DNA of 31,786 bases from Pseudomonadota bacterium (GTDB lineage: Bacteria; Pseudomonadota; Gammaproteobacteria; Xanthomonadales; Xanthomonadaceae). Where the stretch lies: contig JAEXLY010000328.1 in assembly GCA_023444765.1 (NCBI GenBank), positions 1-31,786 of the forward strand. Direction: 5' to 3'. A model generated the notes under the pieces. It searched no databases. It was not told the DNA's origin and saw nothing but the letters and a program-made list of their open reading frames with translations. A program made the translations under genes and the position numbers. Shown here in pieces: positions 8,120 through 15,948 of this stretch (within the stretch, counting starts at the first letter, position 1; the number at the start of each line of letters is the position of its first letter).

Positions 8120-9343
8120 ATGACGTCCACGATGTCGCGCCTTGGCGTGATGATGTTCCTGCAGTTCTTCATCTGGGGCGCGTGGTTCGTGACCCTGGGC
8201 ACCTACCTGGTGCAGGGGCCACTGCAGGCCAGCGCAAGCCAGGTCGCCACGGCCTTCCTCAGCCAGTCGGTCGGCGCGATCGTCGCGCCGTTCCTGGTCG
8301 GGCTGATCGCCGACCGCTACTTCGCCGCGCAGCGCATCCTGGCCCTACTGCACCTGGCCGGCGCGGCGCTGATGTGGGGGGCGTCGACGGCCACCAGCTT
8401 CACCGCGTTCTCCGGGTTCGTGTTCGCCTACATGCTGCTGTTCATGCCGACCCTGGCCTTGGCCACCAGCATCGCGATGCGCCACATGCAATCGCCGGAG
8501 AAGCAGTTCCCGCCGGTGCGCGTGGCCGGCAGCATCGGCTGGATCGTCGCCGGCGTGCTGATCGGCTGGCTGGGCTGGGAGCAGACCCAGCGCCTGGACT
8601 TCACCTTCAGGATGGCCGCGATCGCGTCCGCGGTGCTGGGCCTGTACGCGCTGTCCCTGCCGCATACGCCGCCGCTGGCGCGCGAGCGCAATGCGAAGCT
8701 GTCGGAGATCATCGGGCTGGATGCGGCGCTGCACCTGCTCAAGTCGCGCGCCTACCTGGTGTTCTTCCTCGCCTCGATCGCGATCTGCATCCCGCTGTCG
8801 TTCTACTACAACTTCACCAACCCCTTCCTCAACGACGTGGGCGTGCGCGGCGCGGCCGGACTGCAGTCGCTGGGCCAGGTGTCGGAAGTGCTGCTGATGC
8901 TGGCCATGCCGTTCCTGTTCGTGCGCCTGGGGGTGAAGGTCATGCTGGCGGTAGGCATGGCCGCATGGGTGCTGCGCTACGTGATGTTCGCCTTCGGCGA
9001 CGCGGACGCGGGCTTCGCGCTGCTGGTGATCGGCATCGTGCTGCACGGCATCTGCTACGACTTCTTCTTCGTCACCGGCCAGATCTATACCGACGCGCAC
9101 GCCGGGCAGAAATTCCGCAGCAGCGCGCAGGGCTTCATCACCCTGGCCACCTACGGCGTGGGCATGCTGATCGGCACCTTCCTGTCGGGCGCGGTGGTGG
9201 AGTACTACACCACCGACGCCGGTCCGGACTGGGAGCGGATCTGGCTGTTCCCGGCCGGGGTCGCGTTCGTGGTGCTGGTGGCCTTCCTGTTCCTGTTCCG
9301 CGAGGGGCGCGTCGCCGCGCCTGTCGCGTCCTCAGCGCACTGA
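8120..9343 (+). CDS. MFS permease, nucleoside:H+ symporter (NupG/XapB) type
   Basis: A 407-residue polytopic membrane protein with about 12 helices. The opening (MMFLQFFIWGAWFVTLGTYL) is the signature of the nucleoside:H+ symporter branch of the major facilitator superfamily. The loop GLIADRYFAAQR fits the helix 2-3 motif, and the late segment ICYDFFFVTGQIYTD is also characteristic. ATG 8120 follows a GGGAGGGGA ribosome site. It sits between the isomerase gene (44 nt before) and the Gfo/Idh/MocA gene (10 nt after). No nucleoside-metabolism gene is present, and all neighbours are sugar oxidation or hydrolysis enzymes. The likely cargo is therefore a sugar or a 3-keto-sugar made in the periplasm, not a nucleoside; this is inferred from context only. 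Confidence 0.9.
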   Translation: MTSTMSRLGVMMFLQFFIWGAWFVTLGTYLVQGPLQASASQVATAFLSQSVGAIVAPFLVGLIADRYFAAQRILALLHLAGAALMWGASTATSFTAFSGFVFAYMLLFMPTLALATSIAMRHMQSPEKQFPPVRVAGSIGWIVAGVLIGWLGWEQTQRLDFTFRMAAIASAVLGLYALSLPHTPPLARERNAKLSEIIGLDAALHLLKSRAYLVFFLASIAICIPLSFYYNFTNPFLNDVGVRGAAGLQSLGQVSEVLLMLAMPFLFVRLGVKVMLAVGMAAWVLRYVMFAFGDADAGFALLVIGIVLHGICYDFFFVTGQIYTDAHAGQKFRSSAQGFITLATYGVGMLIGTFLSGAVVEYYTTDAGPDWERIWLFPAGVAFVVLVAFLFLFREGRVAAPVASSAH

Positions 9344-9353
9344 GGCCTGCACG

Positions 9354-10478
9354 ATGAACACGCTTGGAGTCGCCATCGTCGGCACCGGGATGATCGGCGC
9401 GGTGCATCGCCGCGCCGCGTTACTGGCCGGCGCCACGGTCCGCGGCGTAGCCGCGTCCTCGCCTGCGCGTGCGCAGGAGGTGGCGCAGGCCTGGGGCGTG
9501 CCCCGGGGCTACGGCGGGATCGAGGACGTGATTGCCGATCCACAAGTGCAGGTCGTGCACGTATGCACGCCCAACCACCTGCACCGGGCGATGGCGCAGG
9601 CGGCGCTGGAAGCGGGCAAGCACGTGATCTGCGAAAAGCCGCTGGCGACCACCCTGGAAGACGCCCGCGCGCTGGCCGCGCTGGCCACCTCCACAGGGCT
9701 GGTGGCCACGGTTCCCTTGGTCTACCGCTACCACCCGGTGGTGCGCGAGGCGCGTGCGCGCATCGCCCAGGGCGAACTGGGCCCGCTGCGGCTGATGCAC
9801 GGAAGCTACCTGCAGGACTGGCTGCTGGATCCGGCCAGCAACAACTGGCGGGTGGATCCGGCCCTGGGCGGCGCATCGCGCGTCTTCGCCGACATCGGCT
9901 CGCACTGGTGCGACCTGGTGGAATGGGTGGGCGGCGAGCGCTTCGCCGAAGTCAGCGCGGTGTTCGAGACCGTGATCGCCGAGCGCGCCGCGGCCACCGG
10001 CAAGAGCTTCACCACCCCTGCGGCCGGCGGCGGCACCCAGGCCGTGTCCAGCGAGGACGTGGCCGCGGCCATGTTCAGGACCGGCAACGGCACGCTGGCG
10101 ACCGTCACCGTCAGCCAGGTCTCGGCCGGGCGTCGCAACCGCCTGTGGTTCGAGATCGACGGGGCGAAGGCCAGCGTGGCGTTCGACCAGGAGGATTGCG
10201 AGCGGCTGTGGATGGGCTACCCGGACCAGCGCGAGGAAGTGTTCGTGCGCGGGCCGGGGGCCGGCAGCGCCGAGCAGCGGCGGCTGTCGGTGCTGCCTGC
10301 CGGCCATGCACAGGGCTACGCCAACTGCTTCGAGGCGTTCGTGGCCGACACCTACCGGGCGATCGCAAGCGAACGGCCCGAGGGCCTGCCGACCTTCGAG
10401 GACGGACTGCGTTCGGCGCTGATCGTCGATCGCGTCATCGCTTCGGCCCAATCGCGCGCATGGACGCCGATCGCCTGA
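9354..10478 (+). CDS. Gfo/Idh/MocA-family NAD(P)-dependent oxidoreductase
   Basis: A 374-residue cytosolic dehydrogenase. The Rossmann domain opens with VAIVGTGMIGAVH (GxGxxG), and HVCTPNHLH and the catalytic-lysine motif CEKPLA follow. The C-terminal alpha/beta domain has GGASRVFADIGSHWCDLVEW, with the His usually found in the active site. Family members interconvert hydroxyl and keto groups of sugars or inositols, and several act at C3 of glucosides. Here it probably reduces an imported 3-keto-sugar to the parent sugar, or runs in reverse (inference). It lies 10 nt after the permease gene and 109 nt before the next gene, so the operon may have a weak internal break there. No export signal is seen. 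Confidence 0.92.
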   Translation: MNTLGVAIVGTGMIGAVHRRAALLAGATVRGVAASSPARAQEVAQAWGVPRGYGGIEDVIADPQVQVVHVCTPNHLHRAMAQAALEAGKHVICEKPLATTLEDARALAALATSTGLVATVPLVYRYHPVVREARARIAQGELGPLRLMHGSYLQDWLLDPASNNWRVDPALGGASRVFADIGSHWCDLVEWVGGERFAEVSAVFETVIAERAAATGKSFTTPAAGGGTQAVSSEDVAAAMFRTGNGTLATVTVSQVSAGRRNRLWFEIDGAKASVAFDQEDCERLWMGYPDQREEVFVRGPGAGSAEQRRLSVLPAGHAQGYANCFEAFVADTYRAIASERPEGLPTFEDGLRSALIVDRVIASAQSRAWTPIA

Positions 10479-10587
10479 GTTTCCGCGGCGCGTGGGGACC
10501 CGTCCCGGCCGCGCCGGTTCCGTCCGCCTGCATCGCGACATGCGAGGTGGAATCCATCCGCCGTCACCCCGCTTCCCGGAGGACACC

Positions 10588-12060
10588 ATGACGATCCGTA
10601 CCCTGCGCAGGATCGCGGCCGCACTCGCGCTCTGCACCGCCCTGCCCGCCTGGGCGCAACCGGGCGATGCCGCCGCCAAGCCCATCGCCGTGCAGATGTA
10701 CACGCTGCGCAATGCCGGCTCGCTCGAAGACCAGCTCAAGATCGTCCACGACGCCGGCGTCCGCGCCGTGGAGACGGTCGGCACGCAGAACGTTCCGGCC
10801 GCCGAGCTGAAACAGCTCCTGGACAAGTACGGGATCGAGCCGATCGCGGCCCACGTGGCGCTGTCCGACCTGCGCGGCGACCTGGACGGGATGGCGGCGT
10901 CCCACCGCGCCATCGGCAACAGCATGCTGGTGGTGCCCTGGCTGCAGGAAGAGCAGCGGCCAACCGACGCCGAAGGCTGGCGCGCGCTCGGCCGGGAACT
11001 GGGCGCCCTGGCCGCACACCTGCTGCCGATGGGCATGCGGCTGGCGTACCACAACCACGAGTTCGAGCTGGTCGAGTTCGACGGCAAAACGGGACTCGAG
11101 CTGCTGTTCGAAGCCGCCGGTCCGGCGCTTGCCGTCGAGCTGGACCTGGCGTGGGTGGCGCGCGCCGGCCACGATCCGGCGGCGTTCCTCGGCAGGTTCC
11201 CCGGGCGCGTGTACTCGGTCCACGCCAAGGACAACGCGCCGGAGGGCGAGGCCAAGGACGAACAGGGCTTCACCGCCCTGGGCCAGGGCGTGCTCGACTG
11301 GAATGCGATCGTGCCCGCCGCCGCGGACGCCGGCGTGCAGTGGTACATCATCGAGCACGACCTTCCGCGCGACGCCGCCGCCGTCGTGCGGACGGGCGCG
11401 GCCTTCCTTCGCGAACATCTCGCTGCCGACAATCAGCTGAGCGCTCAGGAACGGGCCGACGGCTGGCAACTCCTGTTCGACGGCAAGGACCTGTCGCAGT
11501 GGCGCAACTTCAAGGGCGACGGACTGAGCGACAAGTGGGTCGTCGAGGACGGCACCATCAAGCTGACCGGCGCGGGCGGCGGCGACATCATGACCAGGGC
11601 CAAGTACCAGGACTTCGATCTCCGGCTGGACTGGAAGATCGCCGAAGGCGGCAACAGCGGCATCTTCATCCTGGCGGACGAAGCCGGCGAGCACATCTAC
11701 TCGCACGCGCCGGAGATCCAGATCCTCGACAACGAGCGCCACCCCGACAACAAGCTCGACACCCATCTGTCCGGCTCCCTGTACGACATGATCGCCTCGC
11801 CCAAGGCCTCGCACCGGCCCGCCGGCGAGTGGAACCGGGTGCGCATCCTGCTCGACCAGGGCCAGCTGACCATCTGGCAGAACGGCGTGCAGACGGCCTC
11901 GGTCGAAATCCACGGCGCCGAGTGGAAGCGGCTGGTGGCCGGCAGCAAGTTCGCCGCCTGGGACGGGTTCGCCGCCAACGACAGCGGCCATATCGGCCTG
12001 CAGGACCACGGCGACGTGGTGTGGTTCAAGAACCTCAAGATCAAAGACCTGAAGCGATGA
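10588..12060 (+). CDS. Exported TIM-barrel + DUF1080 (3-keto-disaccharide hydrolase) fusion
   Basis: A 490-residue two-domain protein with a Sec signal peptide (basic 5-8, hydrophobic core, cleavage after AWA near 23). Residues 32-280 are an AP_endonuc_2 TIM barrel with H155/H157/E158 (YHNHEFE), Asp186 (VELDLAW), His212 (VHAKDN) and Glu256 (YIIEHD). Residues 292-489 are a DUF1080 domain, the family now called 3-keto-disaccharide hydrolase, a concanavalin-like fold: GWQLLFDGKDLSQW, GGNSGIFI, PEIQILDNERH and the closing GHIGLQDHG...FKNLKIKD. The fusion suggests consecutive periplasmic steps on a 3-keto-glycoside, such as cleavage of the glycosidic bond plus isomerisation or elimination (inference). 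ATG 10588 follows a CGGAGGA ribosome site. The stop overlaps the next start (ATGA at 12057-12060), so it is translationally coupled to the GMC gene. Confidence 0.9.
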   Translation: MTIRTLRRIAAALALCTALPAWAQPGDAAAKPIAVQMYTLRNAGSLEDQLKIVHDAGVRAVETVGTQNVPAAELKQLLDKYGIEPIAAHVALSDLRGDLDGMAASHRAIGNSMLVVPWLQEEQRPTDAEGWRALGRELGALAAHLLPMGMRLAYHNHEFELVEFDGKTGLELLFEAAGPALAVELDLAWVARAGHDPAAFLGRFPGRVYSVHAKDNAPEGEAKDEQGFTALGQGVLDWNAIVPAAADAGVQWYIIEHDLPRDAAAVVRTGAAFLREHLAADNQLSAQERADGWQLLFDGKDLSQWRNFKGDGLSDKWVVEDGTIKLTGAGGGDIMTRAKYQDFDLRLDWKIAEGGNSGIFILADEAGEHIYSHAPEIQILDNERHPDNKLDTHLSGSLYDMIASPKASHRPAGEWNRVRILLDQGQLTIWQNGVQTASVEIHGAEWKRLVAGSKFAAWDGFAANDSGHIGLQDHGDVVWFKNLKIKDLKR

Positions 12061-13736
12061 ACGATTTCGCCCACGACGTGCTGGTGGTCGGCTCCGGCGC
12101 GGGTGGTGCCATGGCGGCCTACGAGCTGACCCGCCAGGGCCACAAGGTGCTGATGCTGGAAGCCGGCCGCCACTACGATCCGCGGACGGAAACGCCGATG
12201 TTCCGGCCCAACGCGGACGCGCCGTTGATGGGCGCGTCCACGCCGGACAAGGACTTCGGCTTCTACGATTCCACCGTCGACGGTGGCTGGCAGGTGCCGG
12301 ACGAGCCCTACACCACCGCCGAGGGCACGGAGTTCCTGTGGTGGCGCGCGCGCATGCTGGGCGGCCGCACCAACCACTGGGGCCGCTACTCGCTGCGCTT
12401 CAGCGAACACGATTTCAAGGGTAAAAGCCGGGATGGCCTTGGTGCCGACTGGCCGTTCGACTACGACGACATCGCCCCCTGGTACGACAGGACCGAAGCG
12501 CTGATCGGCGTTTGCGGCACCAATACCGGCCTGGACGACATGCCGCCGTCGTCGGATGGGGTCCTGCAGCCGCCGCCCGTGCCACGGATCCCGGAGTTGC
12601 TGATCGCCGCCGCGGCAAGGAAGCACGGCATCGAGGCAGTGCCGATGCACCGGGCCGTGCTGACCCGGGCGCTGGATCAACGCGCGCCCTGCTTCTGGGC
12701 CACGCCCTGCGGCTACGGCTGCTCGATCGGCGCCGCGTTCCAGACCACCACCTCGCTGCTGCCGATGGCGCAGGCCACCGGCAATCTGCAGATCATTACC
12801 GATGCCATGGTCAAGACCGTGACCACCGATGCAGGCGGCAACGTCACGGGCGTGAGCTATATCGACAAGAAGACCGGCGCCGAACGGCAGCTGGGCGCGA
12901 AGGTGGTGGTACTGGCCGCCAGCGCCTGCGAGTCGGCGCGCATCCTGCTCAACTCGAAAAGCGCGCACCACCCGGACGGGCTGGCCAACTCCAGCGGCCA
13001 GGTCGGCCGCAACCTGATGGACTCCACCGGCGCGGGCCTGTCGGCGCTGGTACCGGCACTAATGGACCGGCCCCGCTACAACGAGGACGGCCACACCGCC
13101 AACCACCTGTTCATTCCCTGGTGGGGACACAAGGCGCAGGCCAACGGGGAACTGGATTTCCCGCGCGGCTACCACTTCGAACTCGGCGGTCGCTTTGGCG
13201 AGCCGGGCGCCCATGTCAGTGGCGACCTGCAAGGCTACGGAACCGCCCTGAAACAGCAGGTGCGCGCGCATTACGGTGCATACGTGCACTTTGCGCTCCG
13301 TGGCGAAATGCTGCCGAACGAGCATTGCTACATGGACATCGATCCAAAGGTCACGGACAAGTGGGGGATTCCGGTGCCGCGCTTCCACTGGCGGTGGTCC
13401 GAGCACGAACTGAAGCAGGTCGCGCATGGCCTCAGGACCGCCAAGGCCATCCTGGAAACCATGGGCGCGACCGTCGGCGAGTTGCCAGCCGCGGAAGAGG
13501 CGATCAAGAAGGGCGGCGAGATCATCCACGAGGTGGGCACCACCCGGATGGGCGATTCACCCGAAGACTCGGTGACCAACCAGTGGGGCCAGACCTGGGA
13601 CTGCCCGAACCTGTTCGTGATGGACGGCGGCGTGTTCGCCTCCAACCCGCACAAGAACTGCACCCTGACCATCATGACGCTGGCGATGCGCAACAGCGCC
13701 TGGCTGGCCGACCAGCTCAAGGCGGGGACGCTGTGA
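12057..13736 (+). CDS. GMC-family FAD dehydrogenase, large subunit (left arm)
   Basis: A 559-residue flavoprotein. VVGSGAGGAMAAYEL (10-24) binds the FAD ADP moiety, MLGGRTNHWGR (100-110) is the second FAD motif, and IHEVGTTRMG...NLFVMDGGVF...CTLTIMTLA is the GMC C-terminal domain. Cysteines 212, 218 and 222 (C-x5-C-x3-C) match the spacing of the iron-sulfur ligands described for bacterial FAD-dependent glucose dehydrogenase catalytic subunits. Such proteins oxidise sugar hydroxyls; combined with subunit 3 and DUF1080 neighbours, oxidation at C3 of a glycoside is the best guess. There is no signal peptide; it is probably exported together with the Tat-signal small subunit encoded next, whose possible start at 13736 shares the A of the stop (TGATG). 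A cytochrome subunit is not encoded here. Confidence 0.92.
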   Translation: MNDFAHDVLVVGSGAGGAMAAYELTRQGHKVLMLEAGRHYDPRTETPMFRPNADAPLMGASTPDKDFGFYDSTVDGGWQVPDEPYTTAEGTEFLWWRARMLGGRTNHWGRYSLRFSEHDFKGKSRDGLGADWPFDYDDIAPWYDRTEALIGVCGTNTGLDDMPPSSDGVLQPPPVPRIPELLIAAAARKHGIEAVPMHRAVLTRALDQRAPCFWATPCGYGCSIGAAFQTTTSLLPMAQATGNLQIITDAMVKTVTTDAGGNVTGVSYIDKKTGAERQLGAKVVVLAASACESARILLNSKSAHHPDGLANSSGQVGRNLMDSTGAGLSALVPALMDRPRYNEDGHTANHLFIPWWGHKAQANGELDFPRGYHFELGGRFGEPGAHVSGDLQGYGTALKQQVRAHYGAYVHFALRGEMLPNEHCYMDIDPKVTDKWGIPVPRFHWRWSEHELKQVAHGLRTAKAILETMGATVGELPAAEEAIKKGGEIIHEVGTTRMGDSPEDSVTNQWGQTWDCPNLFVMDGGVFASNPHKNCTLTIMTLAMRNSAWLADQLKAGTL

Positions 13737-14524
13737 TGCGGACCCCACACGAGGACCAGCCCATGCCTGTCGATCCCGACGGCGGCACGCCCGCCTACGC
13801 CAACAGGCTGACCCGCCGCCAGTCGCTGAAGCTGCTGGCTGCGCTGGCGGCCAGCGCCATGCTGCCTGTATTGCCCGCCGCGGCAGTGCCGGCGGGAGAC
13901 GTCGCCGCCGGCGTCGCGGACGACGGGCACTGGCCGGAGCTCGAACTGCAGCCTGTGACCGCCAAAGGCTACGGCAAGGACCCGGACCTGATGACCCCGC
14001 CGGAATCGCCCTGGCCGCTGACGCTGACACCGGAACAGCTGTCGCTGCTGGCCCTTCTGTCGGACATCATCGTGCCGGCGGAGGGCAGGTCGCCGTCGGC
14101 GTCCGCCGTGCAGGTGCCGACGGTGGTCGACGAATGGGTGAGTGCGCCCTATCCCGACCAGCAGCGCGACCGTGTGACCATCCTGTCGGCCCTCGCCTGG
14201 CTGGACGACGAAGCCGCCCTGCGCTTCTCGCGACCGTTCACAGCGCTGGACACGGCGCAGCAGCTGGCGATCGTCGACGACATCGCCTACCGCACCGACC
14301 AGACTCCACGGCGGTTCCAGCGCATTGCCGGCGCCTTCTCCCGGCTGCGCAACCTGGTGCTGGCGGCCTACTTCTGCACGCCCGAAGGCATGGAAGACAT
14401 CGGTTACCTGGGCAACGTGGCGATCGCCGGGGATTACCCCGGTCCGACGCCGAAGGCCTACCAGCACCTGGCGTCGGTGCTGGCGGAGCTCGGGCTGAGC
14501 GAGTTCGCCTATCCGGTGGGCTGA
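13736..14524 (+). CDS. Gluconate 2-dehydrogenase subunit 3-like protein, Tat signal (left arm)
   Basis: A 262-residue (or 253-residue) small subunit. A twin-arginine signal, LTRRQSLKLLAALAAS, precedes a hydrophobic stretch. The mature part contains LTPEQLSLLALLSDIIVPAEGRSPSA, typical of the gluconate 2-dehydrogenase subunit 3 family. These small subunits help fold and export the GMC flavoprotein. The start is ambiguous: ATG 13736 overlaps the GMC stop (TGATG), while ATG 13763 has GAGG 8 nt upstream and gives a shorter Tat n-region. No CXXCH haem motif is present. It is the last gene of the left arm and faces the stand-alone DUF1080 gene across a 75-nt convergent gap. Confidence 0.88.
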   Translation: MRTPHEDQPMPVDPDGGTPAYANRLTRRQSLKLLAALAASAMLPVLPAAAVPAGDVAAGVADDGHWPELELQPVTAKGYGKDPDLMTPPESPWPLTLTPEQLSLLALLSDIIVPAEGRSPSASAVQVPTVVDEWVSAPYPDQQRDRVTILSALAWLDDEAALRFSRPFTALDTAQQLAIVDDIAYRTDQTPRRFQRIAGAFSRLRNLVLAAYFCTPEGMEDIGYLGNVAIAGDYPGPTPKAYQHLASVLAELGLSEFAYPVG

Positions 14525-14566
14525 TCGCTCTTCCCGGACCGGCGGGCAGCACCTGCACTAGCGGAG

Positions 14567-14580
14567 GCGATCCGGATCGC
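14567..14580. other. Perfect palindrome in the convergent gap
   Basis: GCGATCCGGATCGC is a 14-bp perfect palindrome in the 75-nt gap between the two converging arms. There is no loop and no T run, so it is not a classical terminator. It could stall convergent transcription or bind a protein; its function is unknown. Confidence 0.4.
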
Positions 14581-14599
14581 ACCCGGCGCCAGCGCACCC

Positions 14600-15376
14600 C
14601 TACAGCTCGCGCACCCAGATGTTGCGGAAGCTCACCTCGGAGTCGTGGTCCTGCAGGGAGATCGGAGCACAGCCGTGCGGGGCGTAGGTCGGCGGACCGC
14701 GGTACTCGGTGGTGCCGGCGATGAAGGTGTCGTCCTGCACCAGCACGCCGTTGTGCAGCACGGTGATGCGCGCGGGTGCGAGCAGACCGCCGCCTTCGGA
14801 GAAGCGCGGCGCCTTCCAGATCACGTCGTAGGACTGCCACTCGCCGGGCGGGCGCGAGGCGTTCACCAGGGGGATGGCCTGCTTGTAGATCGAGGCGGCC
14901 TGGCCGTTGGGATAGGTGGGGTTGTCGTGGCTGTCGAGCACCTGCAGCTCGTACCGCTCCTGCAGGAAGACGCCGCTGTTGCCGCGGTTCTGGCCTTCGA
15001 AACCGCGGATCCGCGCCGGACTGCGCCACTCGATGTGCAGCTGGATGTCGCAGAAGCGCTGGCGGGTGCGGATGCCCTTGCTGCCGGGCACCACGGTCAC
15101 CGCACCGTCGGCGACCTTCCACCGCGCATCGCCACCCTGCTCCGACTCCCATGCCGACAGGTCGCCGCCGTCGAACAGCACTATCGCATCCGACGGCGCC
15201 GCGCCCACGGGCGTGGCCACGACCGCCGGCACCGGGGTCCAGGCTTCGGTCTTCGCCGGATCGGCCGAGGGATCGTGGGCAAGCGCAGCGGCACTGGCCA
15301 AGATGCCACCGGTGAGCAGGAGCGCGCGTGCGGCCAAGCGGTCGCGCCGCGAGGGCAGGCAGCGGCCGGGCATCAT
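14600..15376 (-). CDS. Exported DUF1080 (3-keto-disaccharide hydrolase) protein
   Basis: A 258-residue single-domain protein. The N-terminus RRDRLAARALLLTGGILAS...ALA is a Sec-type signal with cleavage around residue 33, so it is periplasmic. The DUF1080 domain spans about 62-258: AIVLFDGGDLSAWESE, IQLHIEWRSP, GNSGVFLQERYELQVLDSH, PPGEWQSYDVIWKAPRF and the closing APISLQDHDSEVSFRNIWVREL. Family members hydrolyse 3-keto-disaccharides or other 3-keto-glycosides. It is clearly different from the DUF1080 half of the fusion protein in the left arm, so the two may split substrates (inference). ATG 15376 overlaps the subunit 3 stop as ATGA and is preferred; ATG 15388 or 15373 are also possible. It is the last gene of the right arm. 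Confidence 0.9.
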   Translation of the reverse strand: MMPGRCLPSRRDRLAARALLLTGGILASAAALAHDPSADPAKTEAWTPVPAVVATPVGAAPSDAIVLFDGGDLSAWESEQGGDARWKVADGAVTVVPGSKGIRTRQRFCDIQLHIEWRSPARIRGFEGQNRGNSGVFLQERYELQVLDSHDNPTYPNGQAASIYKQAIPLVNASRPPGEWQSYDVIWKAPRFSEGGGLLAPARITVLHNGVLVQDDTFIAGTTEYRGPPTYAPHGCAPISLQDHDSEVSFRNIWVREL

Positions 15377-15948
15377 CGTGTCGCCCATGCCGGCGTGCCC
15401 GGCTCGTAGGGCAGGTCGCCGTCGTAGCCCCCGGGCACCGGGTCGTAGCGCAGCACTTCGGTGGCGCCCACCTTCGAGGTGAAGAAGCTGAAGAGCACCA
15501 GCTGCTTGATCATCGTGAACCAGTGCACCCCGCTCCCGCTGCCGGATCCGTCGGCGGCCACCCATGCCCGGCGGGCCTGTTCCCCCGCTTCCTGGTCCAG
15601 TCCGGCCAGCATCTGCAGGCGGTCTGCCGGCGGCAGGGACATGAAGCTGCCGGCGGCGCGCCTGTCCAGGTCCACCAGCCCGGCGCGGAAGGCGGCCTGG
15701 TCCTCGGGGGTGTAGCAGTCGGTGACGAAGCGCGCCATGAACGCGCCCACCTCCGCATCCTTCGCGCCAGGCGTATCGGTGCGCGGGATGATCGACTCGG
15801 CGATCTCGTCCAGCAGCGCGATGTCTTCGGCGGTGAAGCCAGCGGCCGCCTGCGGGACCGGCGCCTGCCCGAGTACGAAGGCAGGCATGCCGACCATGGC
15901 CACGCCGGTGGCGGACGCGATCATCTTCAGCAGTTCGCGACGGTCCAT
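15373..15948 (-). CDS. Gluconate 2-dehydrogenase subunit 3-like protein, Tat signal (right arm)
   Basis: A 191-residue small subunit with an N-terminal twin-arginine signal (DRRELLKMIASATGVAMVG). The mature domain includes FTAEDIALLDEIAESIIPRTDTPGA near residues 39-63, the hallmark of the family, and a C-terminal WFTMIKQLVLFSFFTSKVG segment. It is presumed to escort the right-arm GMC flavoprotein through the Tat system and anchor or stabilise it in the periplasm. The start shares one base with the GMC stop (TGATG at 15950-15946), and its own stop overlaps the start of the DUF1080 gene. No haem-binding CXXCH is present. It is closer to the usual family length than the left-arm subunit 3. Confidence 0.9.
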   Translation of the reverse strand: MDRRELLKMIASATGVAMVGMPAFVLGQAPVPQAAAGFTAEDIALLDEIAESIIPRTDTPGAKDAEVGAFMARFVTDCYTPEDQAAFRAGLVDLDRRAAGSFMSLPPADRLQMLAGLDQEAGEQARRAWVAADGSGSGSGVHWFTMIKQLVLFSFFTSKVGATEVLRYDPVPGGYDGDLPYEPGTPAWATR

